A stretch of DNA of 64,000 nt from Melanocharis versteri (taxonomy: Eukaryota; Chordata; Aves; Passeriformes; Melanocharitidae). The position numbers and the translations under genes were made by a program. Under the pieces are notes generated by a model. That model saw only the letters and a list, made by a program, of their open reading frames with translations. It made no database searches and was not told where the DNA came from. The DNA is taken from contig VZTG01001839.1 in the NCBI GenBank assembly GCA_013397845.1, positions 1 to 64,000 of the forward strand, in the 5' to 3' direction. Positions 1 through 14,061 of the stretch are shown in pieces; the stretch's first letter is position 1; the number at the start of each line of letters is the position of its first letter.

Positions 1-37
1 ATTATTATTATTACTATTACTACCACTATTATTTTTA
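1..37. repeat. degenerate (ATT)n simple repeat at window edge
   Basis: The window opens inside an imperfect ATT/ACT trinucleotide tract. It is interrupted by ACT and ACC units and runs out into ordinary sequence by about position 45. It is cut by the window edge, so its full length is unknown. Confidence 0.8.
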
Positions 38-45
38 TTATAATT

Positions 46-3000
46 CTACAGCTCAGACAGGATACTTCTTAATCTGCTCAGCAAAGACATTTTTAGTCAC
101 TCTGAGTACCTTTTAGATCAGGCTGACTTTGGAGATGACTTCTGAAAGAAAAGGAAAAAACATATAAAGAAAAAATACCTCCAAATGCTTCATTCAGCAA
201 GCAGTTTAGAAAAGAAGACACCACCACCACCCCCATACACAAAGATGTACGCAGAAAAATTACTACCTTTAGGACCGGTTTTAATAAACAAATTCTCCTC
301 TTTGACACAGCAGATAAGGAGGAAGATGTCCACCCACAGACATCTCACACTATTAGCAATCTAGTTAACATCTGTAAATGTTTTAGGGAAAGAAATTACA
401 CTTTGAGACATTTCTTTTTTAATTACAGTCTCCAGATGAGATTTGTTAGAGGAGGGAAATGTATCCCATAGCGACTGATGTCAATAGCAAGCAGTCCCTA
501 AAGCCAGCCAGGATTGGGAAAGCCATGCTGTTTGCTGCTCTTGGCACTGCTCCCTGCTTTCACAATGTCAAAGTTAGAACCGCCTTTATATGCACTTTCC
601 ATTTTTTTTTCCACAGTAGCTGTTGCCAGCAAGCTGTAAACTACCGTATATCACTCAGATTTAAGAACCTAAACTTTAAAACAAATTAAACTCTTGTTGA
701 CATTGTAGTAAAAATCAGAATCGAACTGAACAGCTCAGTAAAACTGCACTTCAATTATTTTATGGATTTAAGATTGTTTTCTAGGATTCCCAGACTCCCA
801 ATACAGCGAAGTTATTTCCTCTTGGCAGATGTCTGGAAAAAAAAATTCATTCAGTGGATAAAATTATGTGGCAGACACCAGGTTGAAGCCTAAAGGGAGG
901 AAATGGTGTCTCCCCAGCACCTGTAAATATTTGCTCTGTGTCTTGACCAGGAAAGCCTTTCGTCCTTGCTTTGAAAAAAAATTTCAAGGTTTTTATTTGT
1001 GAGTTTTTAAGAAGATAGAATTTTCATCTGTCAAAACCCAGTTTCTAACTAGGTGTTTATGTGGGTCGGAACGAGAACGGCAAACACAGATCTGAGCCAC
1101 CCTTTAGAACCACATCCAGGCGCAGGTAAAAGCATGCAGCACACCAGTGCTCCCAGTCCCTGGCCTCTGCTTATCTTTCGTTTCTCTACTTAGCAGTTAA
1201 TGTTGGGTATTCTTTTTTATAATTCTCTCTTCTTTTTTTCCTATTCTGTAAAATGGAAACAAAGGTTTCCATCTGATTAATTGCCAGGTTTCCATTCTTT
1301 TTAATGTTTCCTCTCAAAACAGTTCGGAATGAAAGTATTTCAGAAATGTGTGTAGACGGAAGCTACTGGAGATAATAATTTGCTTCATGGAACTGTGTTT
1401 TACAAAAGGTGTGGTGCACCAGAAGGGCTGTTGTGTGGAGCAAACAACAATCAATTTGCGCTGCCTTTCATCAAAACCTTTGTTGCACATTTTTCTTTTA
1501 TCTCATCAGTGGAAGGTCCTTGATGTCCCCAAAGCCCCAGCCTGAAAAGCGTTTGGTTCACAAGGTCTTCAGCAAGAGCTGACACTTGCTAGGTTGCTCT
1601 TGTTGCAACGATGCGTCTGAAGAGAAATCCAGATGTTGCACATCTGCATGCCCACAGCTAGGTCCTGTGGTCTGCATGTCCTGGCTGAGCTCCTTAGGGA
1701 GCAGGGCCCAGCCTGCCCCTTCAAGCAATGTGTAGATATGTGGATTTTCCCAACCTGCTGTGTTAGCCTCCATGTGTTTACCTCCTGCCCTGAATTAGCT
1801 GCTTTGACCTGACTGAATCGCATGAAAACAGCCAGTTTTCTTCATTGTAGCATTAATAAAATTTTTAAAGCTCCTCTTGAGTTACTGTTAAAGTTCTTCC
1901 ACTCATTTTCTTGCCTGGAGCACCTCTCAAAAGTGCAAGCCAACTCCTGCTGGAGTTTGGATGTGCTGTGCGATCACAGCCTGGCCATGGACGCACCCTG
2001 TCATTTCTCAGCTATTGAGAAGTAATGGTTTTGAAGTCGAGGTACTCAAAAAGAGGCAGAAAAGAAGCCTGTCGCACATTGTGAGTGGTTGTTTGGAAAG
2101 TGTAATGCAAACATTTTGAATAAAATTTCAGGTCCTTAAGTGTGCTTGAGAGATGAGTGTTGTACACCTGCTCTCAAGTGCCTTTTTTCCTAATTCTCTA
2201 GTGCTGGCTGTGAGTTTACAGTGCTTCGTTCTTGGGGCAGAATAAATTTCCTCTCTAGTGGAGAGCACTGAGCATCAGCAGGGTTCTTGTGTCAAGCACT
2301 GAGCTGCAAGGGGGAAGGTTTTGTCTTCCCTGGAAGCCCAGCTGTGATTCTTACTGAATTCTTGCAACCACATGTGGTGTTTTTACTGTTGATATTGCTC
2401 TGTCAGTCCAGCCACAGCTTGAGCCATTCTGCAGCTAGGCACAGCATGGGGGAGAGGAGAAAAGAGGAAAAGACATTTTGTCATGTTTGCAGCTCTGTCA
2501 CACTGGGACCACATACAAATAAGAGTGTTCTTCCAGCTGCTATAATCTGAGATGCGTCCCATAGATGGTTTTAGCATCCAAGGAGTACTGGAATCCAGGA
2601 ACAGTCTGGATGCAGTGGTTTTCACAGCCACATCTGCACACTGGGGACAGCATCTACTAACACCCACCTGGGGGTTTCCACACCATGGCCCAAGCTGCAC
2701 TGGTATGTCTCCAGTATGAGTCCACTTAAATCAGCCTTTGGATCAAACCTTCCCACCCAAACTGGATGGGCGTTTTGTTATGAAAAGATCTTTCCCTAGT
2801 TAAGGTGGTGCAAAGCCACTGCAAGGGTGTCATTAAGCGTTACCAGTGCTCTTGTCCAAGGAGCCGTGATGAAGAGGACAAGCACTCCTCTTTGAACTGC
2901 AGTGTTCTCCAGCAACAGATGCTGCCATGGTTGAAACAAAATCCTGTGGCATTGCTTACAGCTCACATTATTGTGGTGACCAGGTCATCATGCCAAAAGC

Positions 3001-5226
3001 AAATGTATTGCGGGACAGCTTTTTATCGCATCCATTTTTTTGCAGGCTGTTTGCAGCCACCAGTTGAGATTCCCAGAGCCAGCCCTGCTTCTGTGCCCAG
3101 TGCTGAAGATTAGCAGCTGTGTTCCATCACCTAAGGATTTCCCCCAGCTAGCGTGACCTTTCCCAGCCTAATCCCCAGCAGGCTCATAGGTGGATTTCTT
3201 TTCCCTTATCAAACACATAAAAATTTTGTTAGCCCCACCCAGCCTTTCTCTTCCATTCAGCAGCATGTGGCCACTCACTGAGTCACTTCATGGCCATCGT
3301 TTTATCTGAGCAAAACCCCTGTAGATTAGAGGTTACCAAACAAGGCTCAGCCTTCACACAGGCAAGGTGCAGATGTGTCCCAGCAGTGGCCACCTGCTGT
3401 GCCATAGGCACATTGTGTATGGTCTGCACAGTGGCATCCTCCTGTTGTCACTGCCAGGTGCCCTCTTTGCTGGGTGATGTGAATAATGGCACTGATCTTT
3501 TCTGTTTGGTATGCACTTCGCTGATGAAAAGGGCTATAAAGGAAAGAGGTGCTGATGATGGTGATGATAACAGGGGAGGTTGGGTCCATTAAAAAAAAAA
3601 ATACAACCAAACCCTTCTTGCTCAGGAAAAGATCATATAGGCGCTGTTTTAACCTTTCTCCAGGACACTTCCATTGTTGAGACCATATTACTCCTGCTCA
3701 AGTCCATCAGACTTTGAGGCTGTTTGAGTGGAAGAAGAGTCAAGTCTCTTGGCCGTTCTCTACCCATGGAAAGAAAAGGGCACTCAGCAAATACTGCTGT
3801 GTGACCTAAGGTGCTTCTCTCTTTCCTCCATTTATTGTTTCTTTGCTTTACTCGATATGCCCATCTGAACACAAGCTGTTTTTTTATGAACAGCAGTGCA
3901 AGGTGGCTCATTTTGGAGGATTCTGGAGGATCACTAGGGGCCACACTATTATTACATAAAGTCAATTAAAGAGCATACATGCACATCCCATTGATTTGAT
4001 TTAGAACTAACGAAAGCTTCAGTAATGTGCAATTACAAGAAACTTAATGACCCCTTTATATTGAATGCAACTTCTGTGGCACCTAATATGCTTTGATGAA
4101 TTGCTCATTATGTGCAACGTTGGAAAAGCTTCTAAAAAGATTAATAATTGTATAATCGATAGAGAAATTCAGTTTTATTTGGCTTTTTTTAAACTCTGAA
4201 ATCAGTAAGCCATAGAGATTATGGACCTTCTCTTGCTCCCTTTTTTTCCCTCCTGTACCCCCAGAATTTTTTTTTTTCTAAAGCTAATCTGTCACTTTTC
4301 CAGCACATGGAGAAAAGCCCTTTCCTGTGTTGTGTAGGAAGGTCTGGCCTGATACAGATGGCCATGTGAGGTCCTAAAGGTTGGTGTCAGCTGCCTGCAG
4401 AAATCACCGATGCTCAGCTGGATGCCTGCACATGGGATGCTCCTTTGGCAGGGCATGAAGTCTCCAAGTAGCAGCCTTCAGCATCGGGCTCAGAGCTTTG
4501 TGACATGGTCCTCTCCCACTCCCTCTCTCCCATTCACTGCTGGTAAACCTTGGAAGCTGCCAGCCCTTGGGGCCATCAGGTGGGCTTTAACCTTGCTTTT
4601 CTAACCACAGGATACTTTGAGAGCCTTGTGTCTCAAGTGTTATCCATGCTTCAGTTGACAGCTAGCTGTGAGGTACAGCAAACCTTGAGAGACGGGATCA
4701 GGAATATGAGAGTAAAAAGACAAAAAAAGGAAGTTTCATTTCGGTTACATTCAGGATTTAACACTGCCAGGGACATCTGGAGGCTAGAAAAATATGCAAA
4801 TGTAGAATTGCTTAAAATTTGTTTCGATTTTGAATCTAGTCTTGTCACGCTTCAGGGTGTGAGTTCTGAATGCCGGGGTCTGACAGCACAGTTTCACTGT
4901 TGGGCACTAGATTGAAAAGAACTCTTCACCAGGATCAATTTGCCTTACTGTATTGCTCGAGACACGGGAAAATTCCTGTTGACTATGGCAGAGGGGTGCG
5001 TGGTCTTCCTTACTCCTTCTGGACTGGTACCCGCAAAGCTTCCAGCAGCGCTGACCTCAGGTTTTGGCTGCCTTGGGTAGCATTTGTGTAGTTTGTCTGT
5101 CGTGTGGAAATTCTGTGTAAAACGTAAAATATGTCTGTTTTGTTTCCCTTACAGATGCTCTTAGGAACGTAAACACATCATTTTGGTTAAAATGTGGTTT
5201 ATTTGTTCATTGCCCAGCCCTACCCT
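46..5226. other. gene-free unique sequence
   Basis: I see no recognisable exon, RNA gene or transposon. Open frames are short (at most 121 codons), overlap on both strands and show no domain or motif. Small landmarks are an 11-A run at 3591-3601, a 12-T run near 4267-4278 and a short GAT-rich patch near 3550-3570. A splice-acceptor-like pyrimidine tract ending in ACAG lies at about 5138-5154, but no convincing coding exon follows it. Confidence 0.6.
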
Positions 5227-5249
5227 CACACGTGTGTGTATGTGTGTGT
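5227..5249. repeat. short (GT)n microsatellite
   Basis: A 23-bp alternating purine-pyrimidine tract starts with CACACGTGTG and continues as an interrupted GT run (one TA interruption). It is short, and I infer no function. Confidence 0.75.
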
Positions 5250-8200
5250 CAGATGAGGCTTGCATCATACTGGGGCAGATCCTGCAGCCTCTGCACAGCC
5301 CAAATCCCTGTCTCCCCAGGCAAGGTAGGCCTCAGTGAGGGCTACCTGAAATTCCTGTTGAGTCTCTGATTCCTTGGTAAAAAGGGCAAATCAGATTGAG
5401 TGCAGCCATCCTCAGATTGAGAGTAAAAACAAGCTGAAGTTTAGACTCCAGTGTGTTGGAAATCACTGCAGCTCTGCTGATTCCTGCACTAATTTCCAGC
5501 AGCCGGGGAATTCATCCCTAAGTGTTTGCAGAGCAAGAGACGCAGGGCGTTTCCAGGGCTGCATATGGAAGGGATGAAAAAAATCGAAACCCAGAAATTT
5601 TGGTGCGATAGGATGGGACTCATTTAGTCTGGGCACCTATTCAAGAGCCCCAGTTAAATTGCTGCCGCACAGTGCTGTCATCACGCTACAAGGAACCTTT
5701 CCCATTAGCCCTCCACAGCGCAGCTGCCCTGGGAGACTTGGAGCTGTTAAACTAAATAAAGCAGAGGGTAGAGCAGGTAGGAAAATTACTCCCGTGTTAA
5801 TGGCTGTCATGCACAACAATGCCATCCATCGTGCCAAGCTGACGTTCTTATGGGAGGATCATGTTTTATTAAAACCTGCTACTTGTTGTCACTCACTTGC
5901 TCCACTGTCCTATTCGCTGTCTCCAAAAATAGCATGCCCTGTGGTAGTGGCTTATTATGATTGAACAGATAAAAATAAGTTTAAGGTTAAAACACATCCA
6001 GGACACCTGAGGTATTACAAGATCTGACTTCTTTATGGAACATGTGAAGTTATATTTTCCACTGCTTCACAAGACTTGTTTTGTTTGGTTTTTAATTCAG
6101 TAAGCTTTCATGTGATCTATAGTTTTGCATTGCAGTCTGGCACCTCAGGAATTTATATCACTGTTTTCTGATGTTTTGCCTCACTCACAGGACAATACTT
6201 ACTAGCTTTGAAAAAAGAGTTTCTGTAAGAAAAACCTATTTTTTTCTGTGATTTGAGTAACAATTCTATGTTGTTTGTTGCAGCTTTCATATGTCAGAAA
6301 GTAGTGATGCTTATTAATAGTCAGGAAGTAAGTACCCTGAAAAAAACTGTAGAATTTTAGTCAAGGGATGGAGTTTATACCAGGAGCCTAATTTTTTTAG
6401 TCACTGTATATGCATCTATAGTTAGCCATTTTTCTCTTAAAATAAAATCTGTACATGGAGATAAGAAAAAAAACTTTCCTCCTGTATTTCTGCTTCCTCT
6501 GCATTTATTTGCAACTTTGAATTCCTCTTCAGTGATTCTAATATGTGGCATTTCATCTAAAAGAAGGGCGTATGAGAGCACAGAAGCCTGATGGAGCAAG
6601 ATACGGCATCACTGCTGGTGGAAAAAATCCGAGGGCAATAATTACAGGCAGCAAGGTGAACGTCATACTACAAAGCATTACTACAGGTAGCGTGGTGTCA
6701 GCGTCAAACTCATGTAGTCACTCCAGAGCTGTGTGTCCCAGGCTCTCTTTGCGTGCTGAATAGTGACAGCAGAAATTCAGAGCACTTGTGGGTACATCCA
6801 GGCTGTGTAATGAGCTGTGTGGAGAGATCCCTGACCTGAGTGTCACTGTAATTGTACCCATGTAAGGCTTGACCCGAGCTAGTGAGTTCTGCCAGGAGGC
6901 ACAAACAATGAGCCAAACCAAGGCAGTTTTGCTTTCAGGACTACTGCTTGTTTTTGGAGGTTGCTCAGACCTTCCACAGATCTTCTGGAGGTTGTGACAC
7001 AGAAGCTGTGCAGCCTGACCAGCATCAAACACCGTTCAAATGAGGTCTCCAGTCACAGCACTGCACTGCTTGGGCAGTTACACCCATCCGAAAGATGAAG
7101 CGTTATTGTCTGGACATGGCAGAATCACAGTGTGATTTACCGCAGGCTTTCCACACACATAGCTTGAAAGGTGCAGCTGGTATTACTTGTATTTTCCACG
7201 CCATGTGAACCAGTCAGAGCAGGCTGCTTTTGTTCATTTTCATCAAGAGAGCGTTACGGCATCTCAGCCTCTTGTCTTCAGTTCTGCTCCATGTTAGAGG
7301 CAGTGGCTCCCAGCGGACACAGGCGGACATGAAGTAACGAGCAAACATTGATTAGTCAGCTGTGGACAGAAACTTCATGAAACCCTGGATGCCTGGATGT
7401 CTTGTGACATGCCATGTGGCACTTCCTATTGATAAGGAAACCAAAATCCATCCTGAAGGAGCTGAGTTGATGCCATTGCTATTTACAGGGCAACAGGGGC
7501 ATGTGAATCACAAGGTGTCAGCTCAGTGCAAAACGTCTGAGTGCCCTTTTGCCTAAACTCTTATCACACCTCTCTGTCTATTAAAAAAGAGTGGAGCGGA
7601 GAGCCACGAAGCTCACTTGTGGAAGAGAAGGGTGCATCGCAAAGGGGCACAACAGTAAATACAACCTAGAGTTCCGCTGCTCAGTCTCCTTGTGCAAGCC
7701 TTTCTGGGCTCCTGCTGACATGGACTGAAGCCATGGGGACAATGGTCTTTGACTTCCACATGTGTGACAAGACAGCAACTTCACCCAGCCAGAAACTGGA
7801 GACTTAATGTTACTGCTTGCAAAGTGAAAAGGGATGGGATATGTTTTCAAACTGATACCATTCACCCACAAAAGTGTAGACTCAGCTCTTTAAAATTGTG
7901 AGTTTGACCATGGCTCTCAGCTCACCTCCCATTTTTTCAGACTCTTGGGGGACATTCACCTTTAGGAGTACGAAGTCTTCCAAACTCTCTTATTTATATC
8001 CCCAAAAAGCTCCCCAGCTGGGGAAACCCCATGCATGTGTCGTCACCCAACTCTCTGCACCACTGACCTTGTAACTTCTTTGCTCTGAGCGGGATCAGTG
8101 TCTGAGCTGGAAGGCGGAACTTTGTCTCAGAAGAACAGGTATTTTATTAAAACAAATGGCCACGTTGTTATCCATACTAGTAGTCGGATGCAAGGAAAGC

Positions 8201-9434
8201 AGAAATATGCAGAAATTTAAAGTTTTGCCGGTTGATGGAATCCATGTACAGCCACCAAATGTTAAAAATATTACACTTCCTATGAAGTTCATATCTATAT
8301 ATGGAACCCACATTTGTACAGATATATCTGGTTGTCCTGTTCCGTGCAGGAACCCAAACTGGTGCATCGGTAAGACACTGATTTTGCTAATTAGTAAAGC
8401 AGAAATTTCCATTGCAAGGGCATTTCAAAGCAAAATTAAATACAAGAGGAAAAAACTCCTTATTAAACTAAAATGTGGGGTAACAGCTCACCACATCCTG
8501 CTACTGTGGCATCTGCTGTTTAGCAAAGGAAAGGTTCCTCTTTCGGAAGCCTTGACAGGTAGAGAGGTCACGTGTTACCTGCATTTCTCAGCATTATTAT
8601 TTTTTAACTTTTCTGTCAGTGGAAAAGCTGAACATGACAATGGAAAATACCAGTTGAGAGAAGGCATTGTGGGGAACTGTAGGTGTTAGCTATGAAAGCG
8701 ACAGTGGCCTCCCACCCCAAAGCCAGCAGAAAAACAGTGAAAAAAAATCTGATGACAAAGGCGCTGTAAATCATAGTACTCAGCTGTTTGGTCTGATAGG
8801 GATCAACCTGGTGCTTTAAGGGAAGTGTTGTGCTACTGTAGGCATTGAAGATTAAACATCTTGCATGCTATTCCAGATCTGCTGCTGAGCTGTATGTAGG
8901 GCCTGCAACAAGCTGGGTAATTATTTGGATCTCATCTGTCCTGATTATAAAACAGGTCTTTGTTGGTACTCAGGTTATGTTGTTTTAAAAATGAGTGTAA
9001 AGCCATTGCAACCTTTCTTTGAAGAATGTTGTGCTTATTCAAAACCCAGTTACTCCTGGAATGGTACTGCAGACGTGAATGGATGTGTATCCAAGCAGCT
9101 GGGGAATCAAAGACCAGCGTTTGCTTTAGGAATGGAACTCAAACCTGGGCCAAAATACTGCTTGCACTGAATACTGCTGTTCCGTGCAACACACACAATC
9201 CTCTTGTAATAGTAACAGGTTTGTAAGTCAAAACTTGAGCATTCAAGACTGCAACCAGCTGGTTCTCCTTAACTGTATAATAAATATTTTGTTACAAAGG
9301 TGGGAGCTAAGAGAAAAATGGCAATTATTTTATCTGCATGATCAGATCTTGCCTCTCTGGGCAGTTCTGCAGGGGTCCTTACAGGACCAAGTCGAGCTCT
9401 GAGGATACCAAAAGGATAGATAGCAAAGGAGATA
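5250..9434. other. gene-free unique sequence
   Basis: No gene is recognisable. The longest ATG frame of the whole window (177 codons, + strand, 8156-8689) lies here. Its product is not recognisable, an unrelated 105-codon frame lies antisense to it, and its length fits chance for 64 kb. Low-complexity sequence is almost absent, so this is ordinary unique DNA. Confidence 0.55.
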
Positions 9435-9830
9435 GTGAACAGGGAACAGTCAGTTCATTTACTTGAAACACAAATTAAATTTAAAAGGAACAAATTTAAA
9501 ACAGAAAAAAAAATACTTTTTCCACCCTCACATCCATACACTGTGGAACTCATTGCTACCGGAAACTGTGAAAGCCAAAACAGGTTCGGAAGGTCATTGG
9601 AAAACTTAATGGAAGAAAGATCATCAAAGTTCACTAGAAGCAAGGATGTAAACCTCTGGCTCACAAAGTCCTTCCACAGAGCAAAAGTGTACTAGAGAAA
9701 GCATCACTGGAGGTGTGCTGGTTCTTATGCTCTTTCCCAAAGAACTGACGGTAGTGGTAGTTGTGACACTGGTGTGGATGGGCAGACAGGATGCTTCAGC
9801 AGAACTATACTTCAGTAACAGAGGGTTTGA
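9435..9830 (+). mobile_element. ancient CR1/L3-like LINE 3' portion
   Basis: This is a highly diverged 3' part of an old CR1-group non-LTR retrotransposon. The diagnostic stretch is 'tgtggaactcattgc' at about 9542-9556. It is followed by a block about keeping or aligning a long insert and by 'gacaggatgct' near 9786, which corresponds to the 'gagacaggata(c/t)tgggctagatgga' segment near the 3' end of old reptile and bird CR1 families. The element is 5'-truncated and full of stops relative to its ancestral frame. Boundaries are approximate because divergence is high. I assign it by remembered family consensus, not by alignment. It is much older than the other CR1 copies in the window. Confidence 0.65.
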
Positions 9831-12800
9831 TTTGCTGTTGGGAAGGACAATCTTGGGTCAGCCTACAACAAGAATATCGATGTTTTCTTGCCAAATGAAA
9901 GAAAAATCAGTTTGGGGTCAAACAAAACATTCCAAGATACTCCATTTGATGCAAAATAAAACATTTCTTAACATGCCACAAAAATGTTAACATGTTTTGG
10001 AGTATTAAAAGGAAGAAAATTTTCCAGAAATCAGAAATAAAAATGTGGAGAGTCTTCATGGGTGTGCTGGACCATGCGGTGGGGAGTGGCGGGGAGCATC
10101 CTTCTAGCCAAACCCAGCAAGCATCACCCAGCACACTTCACATGCGCTTGCCTCCTGGTTTTCCCCCATTCCCACCCACCAGAGGGTTTTCCTTGCAGCC
10201 TCAGGTGTCTCGGTGGGCAGTGAGGGAAAACCCGCTCACATCACACTTCCCCTTTCATCTCTGCTAGTGGTCTGCCGCTGCAAGATCAGCTGTGCTGCCA
10301 CGTATTCCCCCACCTGGGCCTTTCGAGTGCACCCTTGTCCTTCTGCAGGTTTTTTCCACTGCATTGTTGGGATTTTTTTGCATTTTTGACACTGCAGTGA
10401 GTAAAGGGGAAACAAGCAAGTAAAACAGTGAAATAAAGAGAGCTATGTCTGAGCCACGCTGTCCACAGACCACTGTGGAAGAGAGAGATGTTGAGTGTCC
10501 TCCTGGTGGTTTTGGCCTTGTTTGATTGTGATGTCCAGTGGGAAAGGGTGCACTTGGGTTGAGGTTCAGTTGTCTCCCAAGTCCATGGTGACATTGTCTA
10601 GTGACTGTTGTTGAACAGCTGCCAGATGTTGTTGCATGAGGACACCAGGCTTACTCATCAAGGTAGCAGAAGTCCACCTCTCTTAAGAAAGTAGTATAAA
10701 ATAAAAACAAGCAATAAACTGCTGTGAGTCAATAACAAAATACGAGTGATTTCAGCTGGGGACAGATTGATTTGGCTGCTGAGAGATGGAGAGAGTGTGA
10801 CCGAAGGAGCACTGTGGTCTCATGGCCTGAGCCAAGGCAGGTGGGCTCCCAGCTGAAAGGAAAAGTTGTGTCATATCTGGAGTAAGACGTGTCCTCCAGT
10901 GCTCAAGTGACAGAGGATCAGCGGAGGGTACCTGGAGTGACTGGAAGGGGCAGCCTCTTGAGTGCCTAAGCTGGTTTTGGAGATGGACCTTCGGCTCACG
11001 TCATCAAGTTGCTTCCAAAATACCTTTGCTACATGCTTTAATAGGGGAAAGCGTGAGCTGGCAGGCTGAGGCTGTTGCTTTTGAAAGTTTTACTGAAAGA
11101 ATCGAGCAAGCAAGAGTAACTCAGCAAGTGCTACAGCATAAGTCAGAGATTTGAGATGCCTTGGTGCTAATCCTGACTGAGATAGGTAGTTCCTTCACAT
11201 TTCCACCTCCCTGTCCCCATGAAATACCAGTGATGTTTATACTGACATTTTTCAGAAGCACTGTGAAGATTCATTATTTAATGTTTCTAAGCATTAAGTA
11301 ACTGTACAAAGAGTGAGGACAGCCCTGACTAGTATCTTAATTTTATTTGCTGTAACAGAAGCTTTGAGGGAAAGTTAGCAAAACTGTGATGCTGCCTGGC
11401 CATTAGGAGGATTTGTTTTCATTGCCACATAAAACACGAAGGTATTGCTGTGTGATTTTGCTGCAGGCCCGAGAGTGCCCTGAGAAGTTTATCACAGAAG
11501 CTGTCTTTATAGAAGCAGCACGGCAGATTCATTCCACAGAAATGTGCTGTTTTTATTCAAGGCAGAGACTCAGTCCCTAAAGCTCTCTGGAATCTGGCCA
11601 CATGTAAATGGGGCGGCACTTCTGGCTGGGCTTGGATGCGTGCAAAGCAGTCTTTGCCTCAGTGCAGGGCTTGCCACTTGAATTTGTTTTTGCTGTTTGG
11701 TAATATTAAAGATGAACTCCACGGCACTCTAAAGAGGAAGAACTGCTTTGTCTTTTCACAGCTCATTTCCATACTTCTTAGTTTGCTGCTGTAAATAGAT
11801 AGTTACAAATGCAACTGATATTTTCTCTCTGAAGTATGGTGTGTGTATCCATTGGTAGAATTGGTTTTGGTGGCCAGGACCTGTGACACAAATCCTGACC
11901 GATTCATGTGCTGCAATTACTAAGTGGGCAATAGGTCTGCAGGAAAAAAAAAGCCATAAAAACCAACACCAAACATACCCAACGAATTGCTTCAGGAAGC
12001 TGGTTTTAGACAGGCTTGGTCTTTTCCAGTAAACACATGAAGTTATCTGGATTACTATGAAGAGCAGCCCACAAGGAAAGGAAAATGCAGGCTTTTCTGT
12101 GGTGCTTCCATGACGTGGGCAACGTGTTTCCCACTCCTGGCAATGTTAGGGAAACTCAGAAGCAGTGATAGCCCCGCTGATGGCATTTTGTCTATATCCG
12201 TGTAAATCAGGTGGTGGCAGTTGCAGTAGGGAGGTGGAGTGGAAATAAAAGGGATGTTGTGTAGTCCACTGTCGATGACCTTTGCCAGGTTCAGTCATTT
12301 CCTGTCCATCTGCCAAAAATCACATGGACATAAGTGGAGTGTGGGAAACTGTATTGCTTGATGATCTTTAGGGGAGGGGGAAAAGAAAGAAAGAAGACTC
12401 GTGAATAAAGAGAATAACAGTTTATCAGTGGAGATGCAGTCTGACTGGCTGATGCTGAGATAGCAGACCTTGTTTATTCTCTCCTCTGGCTCTTGCCAGG
12501 AGAGTTTTTTTAGCATGTTTGTCTCTCTCATCTGTTTGTGTGGATCGAAGTAAAGAGTGCATGTCCACACGCGTTGGTCACCATGATGGGAGGGTATATA
12601 TTTAAACATGTTACCAGATCCAAGGAATGGACAAGCATGCAGCAGTTTCCTCTCTTCTTTTTTTTTCCCCCAATATCTACCCACAGTGGAAAAAATCAGC
12701 ATGTGAAGTTGTATTCTCTCTAGGCATTGCAGCTGCACGTACCCAGGTTCAGTGACTGGCAGCTTTCTGCTACCAGTACCTACCATGGCTAACATACTTT

Positions 12801-14061
12801 CCAAGCAGCTCTTTTTATGGAAGGAGTAGATTATTCTGGGATCTCCTGTGGTCCTCCTGGTTTTTCATTTCTGAGGCAGTTCTAGAGCAAATGAAATGTT
12901 TTATCTGTAATCAATTTGAAATGTTAAGTATGTCTGATGCAATCAAGGATCCAGGATGCTGCTGGTTTTGTGATGCCTGGTTTTACATGGTATTTAGCAT
13001 GTTAATAACCTTGGTTAATCCTGCTGGTTTTGCACTGTGATCAGCCTGTACAAGCTACCTGGTGATGTCACACTTGCTGTTCAGAGCTTGTACTGAAGCT
13101 GTCTAGGAACGAGTGCAAGTTCGGGGGGGTTGTGGACTGAGGAGAACTGCCTGCAGCGGTGGGATGCTAATCGATTCTTTTTCTTGTCTTCTTTCTTTGC
13201 AGTAAATGAAATTATAAGGAATGACCTTTCCAGTACCAATGTCCACTCATAGCTTTCAGTGTGGGCCTGGTATGAAATACACACTTTTGACTTGGCTGGC
13301 ACGTCACCTCGAGTCAGGAGATGCCGAATGAACTGAAGACGTTGCCTGGTACCACTCTGATCTTCCACCTTAATGAATGTCAGGAACTGAAGATTTACCT
13401 CTTGCTTACAAAGAAGTAGCTCCTCAACTTCAACTGATGAAACAGCTTTTCTTAAAGAAAATCATCTCAAAAGAGAGAAGAGGGAATACACTCCAAGACG
13501 GCGCATTTCATGGGACAAAACTAGGAAACTCAGCAAAATCTGAGCGCTTCTTCCCGTTGCTGATCCTTTTGGCATGACACCGCTGGAATACAGCCCTGGA
13601 AGTGCCTTATTTTACCAGGTTGTGGCATCAGGGCATTTTTAATAAGCTTTGAATTCGCTACCATTAGAAGTGTTGGTAGGTGCAGAAACTCTAGAGCTTG
13701 AATTCTGGAGAGTGATATTGGAAAAAAGCATAGGACTCTGCAGCAGAGTGGGGAGAGCAATCCCGACTCCAGTAAGACACGTTGATGAATTCCAGAATTT
13801 CCTCAGCTTTTCCTCTGCTGTAATGTACAGCCTATTGCCTTATTCTCAGTGCATTTCAAAAGCCTCCTGATTCGTCATCATCTCAGCTTTCTTTTGCTTA
13901 TTGTCTTTATTACGTGCTAATGAATCATAGGGTTGGTAGTAGTAGCATGGTAAGATTTTGATTTTGATCCGGCTTCTGTCATAGCACAAGTGAGTTGAAT
14001 AGCACAAAATAAAAAAGGTTGATGGACAAAAAATTGAAATCTGTCTTTTACACGATAGATG
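9831..14061. other. gene-free unique sequence
   Basis: No gene, RNA or transposon is recognisable. A 169-codon minus-strand frame (12,295-12,804) has no motif and is treated as chance. A good splice-acceptor-like tract (pyrimidine-rich, ending TTTGCAG) lies at about 13,179-13,201. It is followed by only 16 open codons in the best frame and has no partner exon, so it is not called as a gene. Confidence 0.55.

Noticed and set aside
8156..8689. 177-codon + strand frame, the longest ATG-initiated frame in the window
   Set aside because: I recognise no domain, motif or family. A 105-codon frame lies antisense to it, the start has C at -3, and the length fits the longest frame expected by chance in 64 kb read in six frames.
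12295..12804. 169-codon minus-strand frame
   Set aside because: No recognisable motif, unremarkable composition, and no splice or promoter context. Chance is sufficient.
13179..13250. Strong splice-acceptor-like pyrimidine tract ending TTTGCAG
   Set aside because: Only 16 codons stay open in the best frame, and no partner donor or neighbouring exon is visible.
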